A stretch of 64,000 bases of DNA from Ophioderma brevispina (GCA_023653785.1 JAMKCH010014125.1:1-64000); one strand, 5' to 3'. Numbered from the stretch's first letter, positions 11,250 through 22,370 are shown. Notes: generated from the letters alone by a model not told the origin. Numbers and translations are program-made.

Positions 11250-11545
11250 TTCTCGCCGAAAAATTATTTGTTATCCACCGGTTTGGGTGTGGGGTGTACA
11301 TCTATACACCCGAAAAATTGGGTTTATCAGCGAAAAACCTGATGGTGTACGATCGAAAAACTGGGTTCTCGAGGGTTGCTCAGGTGAAAATCCCCCCCGC
11401 TCCCCCCCCGGAAAACTGGGGGGTTCACTGATCAACAACACGGGTTTAATGTTAAAACCTGGTTGTTCGATCGAAAAAAAAGGGTTTTCCGCCGGAAACA
11501 CAGTTTGATATAAACCTTGTTTTTCACTGAAATACGTTTTTTCGT
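11250..11545 (+). repeat. GAAAA/TTTTC minisatellite, right part
   Basis: The array continues with ctcgccgaaaaatta, acccgaaaaattggg, cagcgaaaaacctg, atcgaaaaactggg and cgccggaaaacag-type units. Overlapping short open frames on both strands here (11,222-11,508) are produced by the repeat. Confidence 0.75.
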
Positions 11546-11956
11546 CCTATAACTTAGAGTAATTTTTCTACCCCCCATTGCACGACCCCACAAATATAAA
11601 GTCAGCGTTAGAGATCATAGGGAATAACAATAAACGTGAACATAATATTACTGATGACTATCCGGTGTTGAGAAAATGACCGTACGAGCCTTAGAGCTAT
11701 GGCTAGTGAACGGCGGCTTAAGTGGATATCTTACTAAATAGAAAGAGGGGGTTCTTTTTATCTTCTCCATCCAGTCACTAAAGGTCTCATACGATTTTGT
11801 ATGGAGATTCCTTTTATGACATTATATAGTGATAGTATTTATACCATAATAAAAGAAAAAATGGCAATCAATATGGCAACCTTTTAGAGCGAAATGGTAG
11901 TCTGTTGGTTAAATTAATTCGAATGAAAATTTATTGAAAAAAAAAAAAGAATAATA

Positions 11957-12004
11957 TAGATATATATATATAATATATATATATATATATTATATCATAT
12001 ATAT
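11957..12004. repeat. (TA)n tract
   Basis: A nearly uninterrupted AT dinucleotide tract forms the left border of the tRNA-like tandem array. A similar tract forms the right border at 12,728-12,782. Confidence 0.9.
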
Positions 12005-12208
12005 ATTCTTGTCTTCGTAGAGGACGAAAGGCCATTTAAAAATATTTCAATGCGGTAATGTGGCGGACCCTTTAGCACCTAGGATTCTATATTAACTTAC
12101 CGCATAGCGCCACCCTTGACTCGGTTAAATATACTGTTACGGCGCCACCTATATAGCCCTTAAGGACTCTACTAGCTATATACCTCAAAAGTTGTATCTC
12201 AGCGGTGT

Positions 12209-12281
12209 GGGACTCGTGGTGTAGGATTGTATCACATCTGCCATGTACGCAGGTGACCGGGTTCGATTCCCGGCGAGGGCT
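12209..12281 (+). other. tRNA-like segment 1 (degenerate)
   Basis: It contains an intact B box (GGTTCGATTCC) with the T arm CCGGG/CCCGG partly preserved, and an A-box-like TGGTGTAGGATTG. Relative to copy 2 it has indels in the D and anticodon arms. The acceptor halves GGACTCG and CGAGGGC still pair imperfectly. It looks like a tRNA-derived SINE head or tRNA pseudogene rather than a functional tRNA. Confidence 0.6.
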
Positions 12282-12533
12282 CTTTTGAGCGCTTTCTTCT
12301 ACTCTGATCTTTCTTTCTTGCCAATTGACTTGTTCTTCCTTATAGGCCTAACGGCCATTTAAAAATATTCAAATGCGGTATGTTTGATGCGTACCCTTAG
12401 CACCTATGATTCTATATTAACACTAACCGCATAGCGCCACCCTGGACTCTGTTAAATATACTATTACGGCGCCTCCTATATAGCCCTACGGCTATATAGC
12501 TTATATACATCAAAAGTTGTATCTCAGCCGTGT

Positions 12534-12607
12534 GGGACTCGTGGTGCAGATGGTTAACACGCTTGTCATGCACGCAGGTGACCCGGGTTCGATTCCCGGC
12601 GAGTGCT
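12534..12607 (+). other. tRNA-like segment 2 (better-preserved cloverleaf)
   Basis: The acceptor arm GGACTCG/CGAGTGC pairs except at position 2 (G-G). The D stem GTG/CAC is short with a GG-containing loop. A five-pair anticodon stem CTTGT/GCAGG includes G-T pairs, and the T arm CCGGG-TTCGATT-CCCGG is perfect. The A box (TGGTGCAGATGG) and B box (GGTTCGATTCC) fit pol III promoters. The anticodon loop CATGCAC lacks the universal U33, so translation use is doubtful. The most likely reading is a tRNA-derived SINE head within a tandem repeat. A tRNA-specific covariance search would decide. Confidence 0.6.
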
Positions 12608-12727
12608 CTTTTGAGGCTTGCTTCTACTCTGAGATTTCTTTCTTTCTCAACTTGACTTGTTCTTTATAGGCATAACGGCCATTAAAATATTTAAATGCGG
12701 TATGTGCGTAACGTTTCGACTATGGAT

Positions 12728-12782
12728 TCATATATATATATATATATTATATATATTATATATATATAAAAAAATTATATAT
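12728..12782. repeat. (TA)n tract, right border of the tRNA-like array
   Basis: AT dinucleotides with short A runs. The minus-strand frame 12,728-13,207 ends in this tract. Confidence 0.85.
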
Positions 12783-13207
12783 AGTGTCCACAAGAAACCC
12801 GGCAAACACAGATCAGTTTTGTAGAAGTCGGATCTATAAAGAGAGACAGAGCTATGTAAAATTAAAAATTTCTTATAAAAATCCGCTTCAACGACCTGCC
12901 CAAAAGCGTTCAAATTTTCTTTCCATAGAAACAATAACATTAAGTAAGTTGGTTTAATATCCAAATTATTATACTGTAACCTGTAATAGACTTCTTGAAT
13001 CATAGTAAAAATCGGACTAACCAACCGTGAAAATACACTTAATTGTGGTAGAGGTGCTGATTTCATCTTTTGGGCTAAGTGAAAAAATGTGTGTGTTAGC
13101 ACTCGACCTACCAAGCATTTTTTGTGCATCAAATAATCCTCCTTCGGAAATCTCTTACGAAAGAGTTGATACTTTTGATTTTGGTACCAATAGATAGCTA
13201 TGATCAT
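12728..13207 (-). CDS. Hypothetical 159-codon open frame (doubtful)
   Basis: The frame starts at an ATG on the minus strand and is open for 159 codons, ending in tyrosine/isoleucine residues coded by the (TA)n tract. The middle contains THTFFHLAQKMKSA. A related sequence, STNTFFHLAQGMKSA, is coded on the plus strand at about 13,680-13,725, so this region exists in two inverted copies. The second copy is frameshifted. I recognise no domain. It may be a fragment of an undescribed repeat protein or chance reading through a repeat. Confidence 0.25.
   Translation of the reverse strand: MIIAIYWYQNQKYQLFRKRFPKEDYLMHKKCLVGRVLTHTFFHLAQKMKSAPLPQLSVFSRLVSPIFTMIQEVYYRLQYNNLDIKPTYLMLLFLWKENLNAFGQVVEADFYKKFLILHSSVSLYRSDFYKTDLCLPGFLWTLYIIFLYIYNIYNIYIYI
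12920..13100 (-). repeat. Inverted repeat, left arm
   Basis: Read on the minus strand, this arm matches 13,688-13,870: shared phrases in order are cattttttcacttagccca, gatgaaatcagc, cacaattaag, ccgattttt-like, acagtataata, ttggatattaaaccaact and ttctatgga. The two arms are separated by roughly 590 bases. Confidence 0.8.
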
Positions 13208-13687
13208 TCTCTTTCCCTTGATACCAAGATAAGTACAAACAACCCTTTATGGCTACAGTGAGTCATAAAGACTTAGGCAGCAAAAAAATTTCTGAAAACA
13301 CAAGTGCACAATACGCGAATATTCAATTTTGCACCAAAATATGAGGACTATCAGATGTTAAAAGCTGGTTTGGCTCTTTAAAATCATGGCAAAAGACAGC
13401 TTTATATACATACAAAGGGTTTTAGTGCTTACGCTGCAGGAAAAAAGTAACAAAAATAGTCTATGTAGGCCAATGCTTGTGTGGAACAGTGCCTTTACTG
13501 TATAGCGAGGTTTATGACATATTTTGACGTCGTACTGGCATATTCGTACTCATTTGGTATCGAAGGAAAAGGAGGACCACAGCTCTATATGGTACAACCC
13601 TCACACGTTTGAGTGTTTAATAACGAATCCTGAGGGGACTAAAGAATGTTGTAAAAAAAGCTGCCAGACAGAGGGTAAAAGTACAAA

Positions 13688-13870
13688 TACATTTTTTCAC
13701 TTAGCCCAAGGATGAAATCAGCCATTCTAACACAATTAAGGGGATTTCACTTTGATTAGTTCCGATTTTATGATTAAAGCTTTTCTTATGTAAAGGTGAC
13801 AGTATAATAAAGTTGGATATTAAACCAACTGACACAAAAATAAGTTTATTGATTTTCTATGGAAAAATAA
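13688..13870 (+). repeat. Inverted repeat, right arm
   Basis: Counterpart of 12,920-13,100 in opposite orientation. Divergence is moderate, with indels. The arrangement is either two inverted copies of one dispersed repeat or the arms of a foldback element; no clear outer termini were found. Confidence 0.8.
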
Positions 13871-13879
13871 CACATTTTG

Positions 13880-16400
13880 GTATCTATTTGTTGATCTAAT
13901 CATCTGGTCACCCTGTAATATGCTTTCTTCAGACACCGTCAAAGTAGAAAACAAACGTCCTCTCTCTCCTTATTTTGTGCGCAGCAAACGTCATTAAATG
14001 CCCTTCTTTACCCCGTAACGGATTATTGGTTATATATACAATGGAAATAATTCCCGAGAACGGACCTCTATGCGGCACATCAACTGATCTCATAAAAGAT
14101 TACAGTGTTCTTAATTTGATCAAGACAATCCATCACTCTGTTGTTCATCTAGCAGACTATTTGACAGCTCATCTCATGACCGTAATACAAATCAAGGCCA
14201 TTTTCATATATTGATTAAAATGATATTAGGATAGGGACTTTTTTTACAAAAATCTGATAAAAACTTGATGAAAGTATTCTAGGGAAATTTAGTAAAATGG
14301 TATGTCACACAAAAAAATACTCAAGACCGATTGCTTTGTGATTGAATACAGAGATTCTAGCGTGGCCCCACATTTGTTGTCAAGATTTGAGATATTGTTC
14401 TTGACGTTTTTCACCATTAGGTGAACATATTTTTTGACTTGCTTCTTCATAACAATCACCTTGGCTATGTACCGTTACCCTATAAGTCTTTTATAAATCC
14501 TTGTGATTAGAGGTATCATATTATATAGATTTATCTTGATCGGATAATTTTGAAACTTTGACCTCATATATCAAGATCTTTTAAACCTCTGTGAAATCGC
14601 CAAAGTGTTGGAACCAAACCCGTACATGTAGAAACATCACATTTCCCTATTACAAAGCGTAACATGTTTCGACTTCAACACGGGAAGAACACTTACTTGC
14701 ATCGAAATAGGATTTGTCCCTCCCCTGTGTCGTAATCGGTTCCTCTGGCATGTTGATTATTATTTGGTCAACCGTGTCCTATTTACCAAATTGAACTATC
14801 TTAAGTTTTCTGTCAAGTGCACAGCAGCAACTACTTAGCAAACAAATCAATCGATGCTACAGGATTGCTAACTTGAACTGTGAGTCACTGTATCCGTCAA
14901 AGGTAAGTCCTTCTAACTAGTAAATTGAGGTGGGAAACTAACAGAAAGTTTTGATAGAATCAAACGGTTTCCGAATCGTAAAAAGGACAATCTTCAATTG
15001 TATTATTTCTCCTCATGTATTATGTAGATATGTTTAAAATTATGAATCTCTTTGCGACAAGCCACTCCTGAAGCCTTCATCTTTTTCTTTTTTCCTCCTC
15101 AAGATCATCAAATTCCTTTTGTTTGAAAACAAGTGGCTCAAGATTCATCCTTGCTCTAATTGACAAATCTTTGTTTGTGAATATAGACCACATCTATAAA
15201 AAGTTGTAAAAAAGACTTGTAGCATATCAAATTTTAGATTGAGTTGGAGGATATGGGTGTGAAAACGGTTGGTTGCTTTGCGTAGAACCAATGAGCTTGC
15301 TATTATATGTTGAACATCTTAATTGCACAAATGCAAATTGAAATCAATTGCACTCAAAATACATAACCTACACACTTACTTATCATATAAGACCAAAGAA
15401 GAACAAGATGGTATCAGCTTCATTTAGCCCAAACCCCTAAGGCTCATATCGGTTTTTTTATTTAAAACGTCATGGGCTATGCTGAAATCCTTAGATTTGC
15501 CTCAAGCCCTTATATATTTTTCGGGCCAATTTTTTCAGATAGTTTTAAAATGTTTTTCTTGGGCGCTAGAGGCATTGTTTTTTTGTAATACTTTTAGCTC
15601 ATTATCAAAATTTTAACCCTGGTTAGCTGCCCAGTTAATTCATCTTGAAAGGCGTGTATGGTTTGCCGGAAACAAAGGTGTTTCGATTGGAAATCTAAGA
15701 TTGGGTTTAAGCAAAAATGTCCTTATTGACAAAAAGCCAGATTTTAGTCCTAAATCAACGCAAACAGAAACGCGTTCCCTTAACAAAGAGGCTGCCAACA
15801 CTTTAACTATTCACAGCGCTCATCATAACTCTGCAAGGTCATGTTTTAGGTGGAGACAACTTTGGGCCAGAACTTTTTTTTTTTTTTTTTTTTTTAAACA
15901 CTTTTAATTTCTTTCCTTCCCCCTCAAGTGGCGCGACAGTTCATTTCATCGGCAAACCTTTTCGTCGCCAGGGCTGCCACGGACGTTGAGAGCTGCAAAG
16001 TGGCATTTCGGACTAAGCCAAATGAATTTTAAGTGGGGAGGGAAGGGGGGGGGGGGGTCAGCTTAAATTGCTAGCATTGCTAGATTTTCACAAATGATGA
16101 AATTGTTTGTCGATATATCTATATTATATGCCCCTATTGAAAGTTCAAAATGCATACTATATTTTGTTTTGTTTTCCATGGTGTAATCACGTAGGGCCTG
16201 TGGTTGGCTGAACACTAAACAATCATTACCTTAAGTGACATAACGCAATACAAAACTCAGACATGTTATGAAATGGACGCTAGAATCACTTCAACAAATT
16301 TGGAAGCAATTAGGATTTACATCTGTAAAAAACAAAACAAGCAGATTAACAGGCACGGAACTGCACGGAAAATCAGGTGTTGGACACCCTGCCAGATTAC
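13880..16400. other. Unassigned stretch
   Basis: Contains a T tract at about 15,871-15,895 and a G tract near 16,042-16,058. The T tract separates AT-rich from more GC-rich sequence and could mark a retroposed end, but no source element is recognised. Short open frames here (13,975-14,214; 15,701-15,907) show nothing. Confidence 0.4.
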
Positions 16401-16422
16401 ATTGTTTCTAGCATGATTTTTT

Positions 16423-16962
16423 TTGACAAAAGAAGTCACACACCTTGTACTTCAGTCTATAGTAAGATTTGATCTGACAATGAAAGGTGGATTAGCCAGA
16501 TTAGCAACGTACAATACGCAATTTCTTGTGATGCCCCAGCGTGGAGAAGAGATAAGAGACGCACAGGCCAAAACGACTTCACAATCCGATTTTTACTCTG
16601 TTTTTTCCATCACCCTCGCCCACAAAGAAGGATTCAAAACACCCTTTGATCGTAATCACTCTGCCGCAATTGATGATAGGCGAGCAATCCATTACTGTAG
16701 AATATTTCGAAACTCTAATTCCGACCACGTAAAATGTGTAAGTATATTTCATATTACAACATGTTCCGGCGGTCCTCCATGTGTATTTGTTTGTTGTTGT
16801 CGTTATCTACGAAGTTATGTACCTCGTTATGCGTTCACTTACTGCCCAACGACGCCGTGCCGAAAAAAGGATGACAGTTTGACTAAATTTGAAAGTTTGG
16901 ACCGGGGGGCGTCTTGGATTTTCGTTGGCAAGGCACCCCATGCTCGGTCCAGGGGTTTCTGA
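16423..16962 (+). CDS. Unrecognised 179-codon open frame (doubtful)
   Basis: Among the longest uninterrupted frames in the window, but it opens at TTG, not ATG; the first in-frame ATG is about 20 codons in. No domain, signal peptide or membrane segment is recognised. A strong splice-donor match, tgtGTAAGTAT at about 16,737, lies inside it, after a more GC-balanced segment coding DRNHSAAIDDRRAIHYCRIF. If this were an exon, it would end there rather than at the stop. Chance is an equally good explanation. Confidence 0.2.
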   Translation: MTKEVTHLVLQSIVRFDLTMKGGLARLATYNTQFLVMPQRGEEIRDAQAKTTSQSDFYSVFSITLAHKEGFKTPFDRNHSAAIDDRRAIHYCRIFRNSNSDHVKCVSIFHITTCSGGPPCVFVCCCRYLRSYVPRYAFTYCPTTPCRKKDDSLTKFESLDRGASWIFVGKAPHARSRGF

Positions 16963-18000
16963 AAGTGATCTCTAACGGGACCAATTTTCAGTTAAATTAT
17001 ACCCGGCCCTAATTGGACCACTTTGGTGGAAATTATATACCATTTTCAGTCAGTGAAAATAATACACTAACGTACACAGTAATATACATCCTTACAATGT
17101 GCTTTTTTCAATATATTTTCCACTAGTAATTGCCCAGTTATAATACTCTCTTTGAAATTAACACTATAATGTATTAATCAACATCTGACTTGTATGTCAA
17201 TTGTTTTTTTATTAATATTGGGGGTACAATTTTTCCTTAATGCCCTATTTACATATTTTTGTATTTTTTCAGATTGTTTTGCTGTAGCCTATTCTATGAT
17301 GAACAAATAAAAAATTGATGACGATTGAAGGTAATGCAGTGATATATACCCCTTCGGGTCCTATTCTCAAACATGAAAAAAATACCCATTTAAAAATAGC
17401 CAACGTACAATAAAATGACACCTTGTTACTACTGCAAGACAAAATACACACTTAGGGTATTTTTGCCTGATATGTGTTTATGTTAATTTTTCCTAGTGTC
17501 TCATTGAACCATCACAATCACAACTGAAATTGTCCCCCTAGCGTAGTTAGCCCCTCATTTGAAGCTAGTCCGTCTTTTTTTCTGAACGAGCATGGTTTCC
17601 CGAGCAAAATCCCAACCCCCGGCGTGTTGAATCGGTTTCCTCCATGATGCGGCCATATGTTTTTGAGTATCGCTGACTCCCGATGACCCGGACTCTTTTC
17701 GCAGGCAAGAGACAACCACGAATCTGAGAACTTTCCGATTCCAGAAATTCTGAATAGGATTATCCTCAGAGGGCCACCTTGAGAGAATATGAATACAATT
17801 ACAATTAATAGGTGCGGAGATAGATCGTTCAACGCAGTGGGTCGGTGTGGTTCCTTCTATCTCTTTTCTTCATGCCAGTTAAATAGAAAACACCCGGAAA
17901 TAAACTAAGCCATAGCTGTTTTTTGTTAGGATAGTTTCCTAATGTGTGCAAAACAACAGATCAAAAGTCCACCTTGTGCTAACTGAGGAACAAGGGGGGT
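16963..18000. other. Unassigned stretch
   Basis: A minus-strand frame 17,518-17,832 (104 codons) has no recognisable family. No clear repeat was found. Confidence 0.35.
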
Positions 18001-18005
18001 AAAGT

Positions 18006-18110
18006 ATGTACAGGGGGCCAAAGTTTAAAATGTTCCAATTGTGTTAAATGTTTACCACTGTTTGGGTCATGCCATAAGGATTAAAAATAGGTATAGTTTT
18101 TGGCCATATC
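18006..18110 (+). repeat. Dispersed repeat, copy B
   Basis: Plus-strand copy of the repeat seen inverted at 3,040-3,140, with shared gtacaggggg, tttaaa and aggtatagttt landmarks. Confidence 0.55.
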
Positions 18111-18129
18111 TATACGTTGGGTATAGTTA

Positions 18130-18225
18130 ATCATCAATTCATCAATCCATATTTATTGTTGTTCATCACAGATACAGCAAAATATAGTACGATTGATAGA
18201 ATAAGTGAAAAAAAAAAAAAAAAAT

Positions 18226-18257
<32 letters not shown>

Positions 18258-19400
18258 TATATACAATGATAAGGAAGTATTAGGAAATATATTATAACAC
18301 AACGTGATCTTTAATAAATAATCATTGAGACAATAACTTGAAGGGAATTAGCACAGACCTGCCAACTTACAGAATTTGCCGTGGCAAAAAATTAAGATTT
18401 AACTGACAGTAAAAAAATACCCAAAATCAGAATATAATTTTGCAACCTAGTACAAAAAGAGATAATGCCTTTAAAAAGGGGTTGGCAGTATGGTATCTGA
18501 TTACCTACTATTATTTTAATGAGATAACATTGCTGTAACCGTGGTGAACGAGGTCACTGCTAACGCAGGGCGCGGGGGTGCAGTGGCCTCTTCAAGATTA
18601 CATATACAAAGAACTATGAACAGTGAAATTCACGACAGTGGCACAAGTACACAAAACAACTGTACGAACAGGACGTTCACAAAATAAAAATTAAACAAAT
18701 CCCGACTATTGGGATAAAAAATAGCAATAACTATAAAAAAATTAGGAATGGATAACAGCACTATAGGAACCTGATAAGATGTTTTTTCATTTTTGTTTTG
18801 AAAGAAATAGTGAGGGGCAGTTTTTAAATGGGATGGTAGTTAGACCAAAGCAAGGGACCTTGAATTCTATTGTTTAATAACGCATGCATATTTAAATTTA
18901 AACATTTTGTTAATCATGAGGAATGTCCAGCAGCCCTGTTGATAATGATGATTCGAGTATGGAAGTGTGAAGAAATCCTGCTCAAGAAGATCATTATCAG
19001 TCAGTTATGGTTGAATTGATACATACGTACATTGGAGCCTATAAATGTCGTCGACTTTCAAGGTTTTGTGTGATGAACAGGTGATCTGTATGAGCTAACC
19101 ACAAGAATTGGTGGCACGTTCTAATTACACGTTTCCGAATTATGTAAAAGCGAATCTAAACCATTGTTGTTAGCGTCAGCCCAAGCCTTGGCACCATATG
19201 ATATGTACTGTAAAACAGACAATTTGTAAGTGTATGAAGTGATTTTTGTGGTAAAAATGGTCGAACTTAACGAATAACTCCATTGTATTAGGAGATACTT
19301 TGTAATGTGTTTGGTATGAGAATCCAGGATATATTATGATCAATAAGAATGCCAAGGATTTAGTAGTTTAGAACTTGTTGATACATGCGTCGCATAATTA
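18130..19400 (-). pseudogene. LINE 3' half (Jockey/CR1-type RT C-terminus), minus strand
   Basis: On the minus strand, ILGILIDHNISW (about 19,320-19,358) is followed by KHITKY, then KLSVLQYISYGAKAWAD and later ISFKTKMKKHL near 18,775-18,808. In Jockey/CR1/L2-group LINEs the RT is followed by a conserved K-FLGV-ID--L-W--HI stretch, a Y--L--P-L-YG---W segment and a short K-KKHL end; the order and spacing match. The N-terminal endonuclease and the RT palm are not present, consistent with 5' truncation. The 3' end falls in the homopolymer block at 18,208-18,257 or slightly beyond. Several frameshifts occur. Exact clade not determined. Confidence 0.65.
18208..18257. repeat. A17-T21-A12 homopolymer block
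   Basis: Seventeen A residues are followed directly by 21 T residues and 12 A residues. The A/T junctions form perfect palindromes. Lengths may be unreliable in sequencing. Confidence 0.9.
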
Positions 19401-19430
19401 AAACATTAATTAACTATATGGGAATAACAG

Positions 19431-21530
19431 TTGAAGGTTATGGGGTTTAGCCCGCAGAAGGCTCCGATCTTTTCAAAGTGTGTCCGGTGTTTCATCTCGT
19501 TGGGTCTAAATGAAAAGAATGTATTTAACGTTTCAAGTACTTGTCCCCCCATAGGCGCATTATTACAGATTACTACATGGTCTATAGAGGGTCACCAAAC
19601 CGCTACCCTATGAAGTCAATATTAAAAGATGTAAATGGAGGGAATGATTGTATTTCAAACTTCATTATGGCCATATAAGATGTACAAGCAATTTGGAATT
19701 ATTTGATTACAATCGCTTGTTTTGAATATTTTTACCCCACGGTGAACCTTGAAAATTTGTTGACCTGTAGTCCTAAACCCAAAGATCAAAAGTTAGCCAC
19801 TATACGTTTTTCTTAATCAGTGAGATTAGAAGAATACAATAATCAATATTTACCTCATTGAAGCATTTTACAGTTTTTACCCTGTTACATTTCCCCCTTA
19901 TTCCCAATTAGCACAGGGAGACTTTTGGGGACTTATGATATGTTTTCCTCACAACATTTAAACAGATCTCGAAAAATCATTCATGTTTTCGCGCTTCGTG
20001 TTGCACAAAAGTTCTTGGGCTATCAAGTTTACAAAATTAAACACTCAAATGTGTTTTTCAAATTTGTGGAAGTGAATTCAGTAAGGTCACATTTCATTAT
20101 GTCTGAAATATTTTTCTATATCATTGGTGTCTTTAAGTTGGAAAAATTTAAACTGTGGTTCCAAAGTACGTAATGAGGAGGAAAATCCGGCCCGCACAAT
20201 TGGAGCCTTATTGTTTATATAATTGCCAGATACTGGTACTATTTTGCACCATACTTTAAATAAAATGTCTTCGAATCTGCTTTCCTACTGCCTAGAGCAA
20301 GGTGTTCTTAGTATCGGGCCGAATCGACGGTCTCACGACCTTTCATTTTGAGTTACGTTCGTTTTCATTTTCGTAGCCTTAGTTTTTATCAATTTGAAAA
20401 CATTAAAAAATACGGTTTAAAGAAAAAAAAACAACTTGCAACATTCCTGTTTGAAATATAAAGTTTATTACAATATTTGACTGCATTTTTGGCAAATACT
20501 GGATGGTATATGGGTTTAAATTATTCCTTTTTGTCAATTTGACTACCTATTTTTTAGTGTGTAATATTTTCAGAAGTGGAGTTAACAAACTTTATCTTAT
20601 CAAGAAACCCAAGTTGAAATTGACGCGTACTCACAAGCAGCTTTGAGCAAAGTTTTTCTATTCTACAAGGTCTCTATTACCCTAAGTAAGTTAATTAGGT
20701 AATACTACTTACTACCACTTCCTAATAGGAAGGCTACATGCAGTAAAATATGTACTTATTTCAGGTACGATTTTCCATTGATTTGTAAACGATAAGTGGA
20801 TATCTCATATGAAAGGGCGCAATGTTTACAAAATGGTTGAATGAAAAAAAAGTGTGTTTTCTCGAACCTTTTGGGCCCTAACACTTTTTAAAACAAATTT
20901 ATGCCTTTTTATGATCATAGTCGGAAGATAATACAAACATTCGAATCTAATTAGAAAACTGCTGTACTATCTAAGAGTCCCCTTGGCATGGGACGTTAAC
21001 ACAATACAGAATCAACCGTGATCATGTAGAACTAGGCTTTGAGGTACAAGCTGGACTATGTATATTAAGCATCCTAGGGTACAGTGTTGAACAAACGATC
21101 CTCCAGTAAACAAAGGACGACAAAAGACAGATGGGCTATGGAACGTTCATCTTCACACGGCATACTCTATCCATGAATCGTCCAAAAATTGAGCTCGTTT
21201 TGACAAAGGTCTTTGGTCAGTAAAAACTGTCTATTTTGCCTGTTTGAGCCATATTTGATACAACAAAGACAAAGTTAATTTTATTAAAAAAAGATATTTT
21301 AAATTGCGATGATTGTGGTGGTCATATTGATTTGACGACACTCCCTGGGCAGTCCCCAGACTAAGTAAGGTCTTGGGCACAGGGAGCAGGAATCAAAAAA
21401 CCTCTTTAGGCCTTTTTGATTGTTTTGCGTTATTGTTAGTAACTTTTTTATTTTAGGGGATGAAACCCTGCTGGCCTTATTGGCCTTTGTCATCTTTTTT
21501 TTTTTGTTCAAAATTTATGACACGTTTTGG
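19431..21530. other. Unassigned AT-rich stretch
   Basis: The short open frames (19,431-19,613; 19,925-20,173; minus 21,299-21,511) show no recognisable similarity. The part nearest 19,400 may continue the minus-strand LINE upstream, but I could not match it to RT motifs. Confidence 0.4.
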
Positions 21531-21540
21531 GGGTGGAAGC

Positions 21541-21930
21541 CCTTCTGAATCGTGTTGATTCGATTCAACCTTCAGCACAATGACGGCCAGTTATGCACAT
21601 AACCGTTTTGTCCGCTCTAAGCCTGCCATACTTTTAGGCCAGGCCTTCTAAATCGTGTTGCCCGTATCAATGACCTTCACACAACGCCATTTAATGCACC
21701 ATGCAGATCATTGGGCACAACGGCCAGTTATGCACAATGGCAGTATGCAATTGGAACAATTAAAACAAAACAAACTCGCCGTTTTTTTTTCAAAACTCGG
21801 CGTGGTGTTTTACAAACTGCCGTGGTTTTTACAAAGTCGCTGTGGGTTTTACAAACTCGCTGTTATTATTTTACAAACTCAACGGTTTATATCCGCTCTA
21901 GCGTGCCATACTTTTCGGCCAGAATCAAAG
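21541..21930 (+). repeat. Diverged tandem duplication, second copy expanded
   Basis: Copy 1 (21,541-21,645) carries ttctgaatcgtgttg, ccttcagcacaa, cggccagttatgcaca, tccgctcta and tgccatacttttaggcca. The same order recurs in copy 2 (21,646-21,925), but between the last two landmarks copy 2 contains a minisatellite. Confidence 0.75.
21770..21890 (+). repeat. Minisatellite TTTACAAACTCGC(TG)
   Basis: About five units of roughly 20 bases (caaactcgccg/tttt, caaaactcggcg, caaactgccg, caaagtcgctg, caaactcgctg) lie inside the second copy of the duplication above. Confidence 0.75.
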
Positions 21931-22370
21931 AAAAAAAAACCCCTGAATTTAATTATTTTATTTATAACCCCCCCCATCCCATTCAAAATCTAACACTCAC
22001 ACACATTTACTCCTTAAACACCCAAATATGTGGAGAAAAGTTCAATTCTTACTATACTTCAAGATTCCAATTTGGGGGGGCGGATTGATTTATTGTCTTA
22101 CAAAATTGATCCGATGATCCTAGATGAGCAGCAATCAAATTTTGGGATATTTAATATACCCATCCTACACAGAGCCACACCTTGTGTGACTAGAAACTTA
22201 TATGGATACTATATGATGTTAGGCATGATGTGGATTTACCAAGTTGGGAGAAACTTGTTTTTTGAGGCTATTCCTGTAAAATGTCCCATTTTGGTCAGAT
22301 ATAATTTTGTCTTTTTTGGTATATGACGTAAGGCGATTTATCCCATATATTAAGAGTTTACATTTACAAA

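Larger units (their letters stand above)
12020..12727 (+). repeat. Tandem array, 323 bp unit carrying a tRNA-like segment (2.2 copies)
   Basis: The phrase ggccatt marks the unit start at 12,030, 12,353 and 12,677, a period of 323-324. Each full unit contains, in order, ggccatttaaaaatatt, an inverted pair atgcggta...taccgcat enclosing about 50 bases, cgccacc, gttaaatatact, atatagccc, 'aaaagttgtatctcagc', a tRNA-like segment, then a pyrimidine-rich tail (tctttctt). The third copy is cut off by a (TA)n tract after about 50 bases. Confidence 0.85.

Noticed and set aside
12534..12607. Functional tRNA gene with anticodon TGC
   Set aside because: The loop lacks U33, the acceptor stem has a mismatch, and the sequence is part of a 323 bp tandem repeat with a degenerate sister copy. 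A tRNA-derived repeat is the simpler reading.
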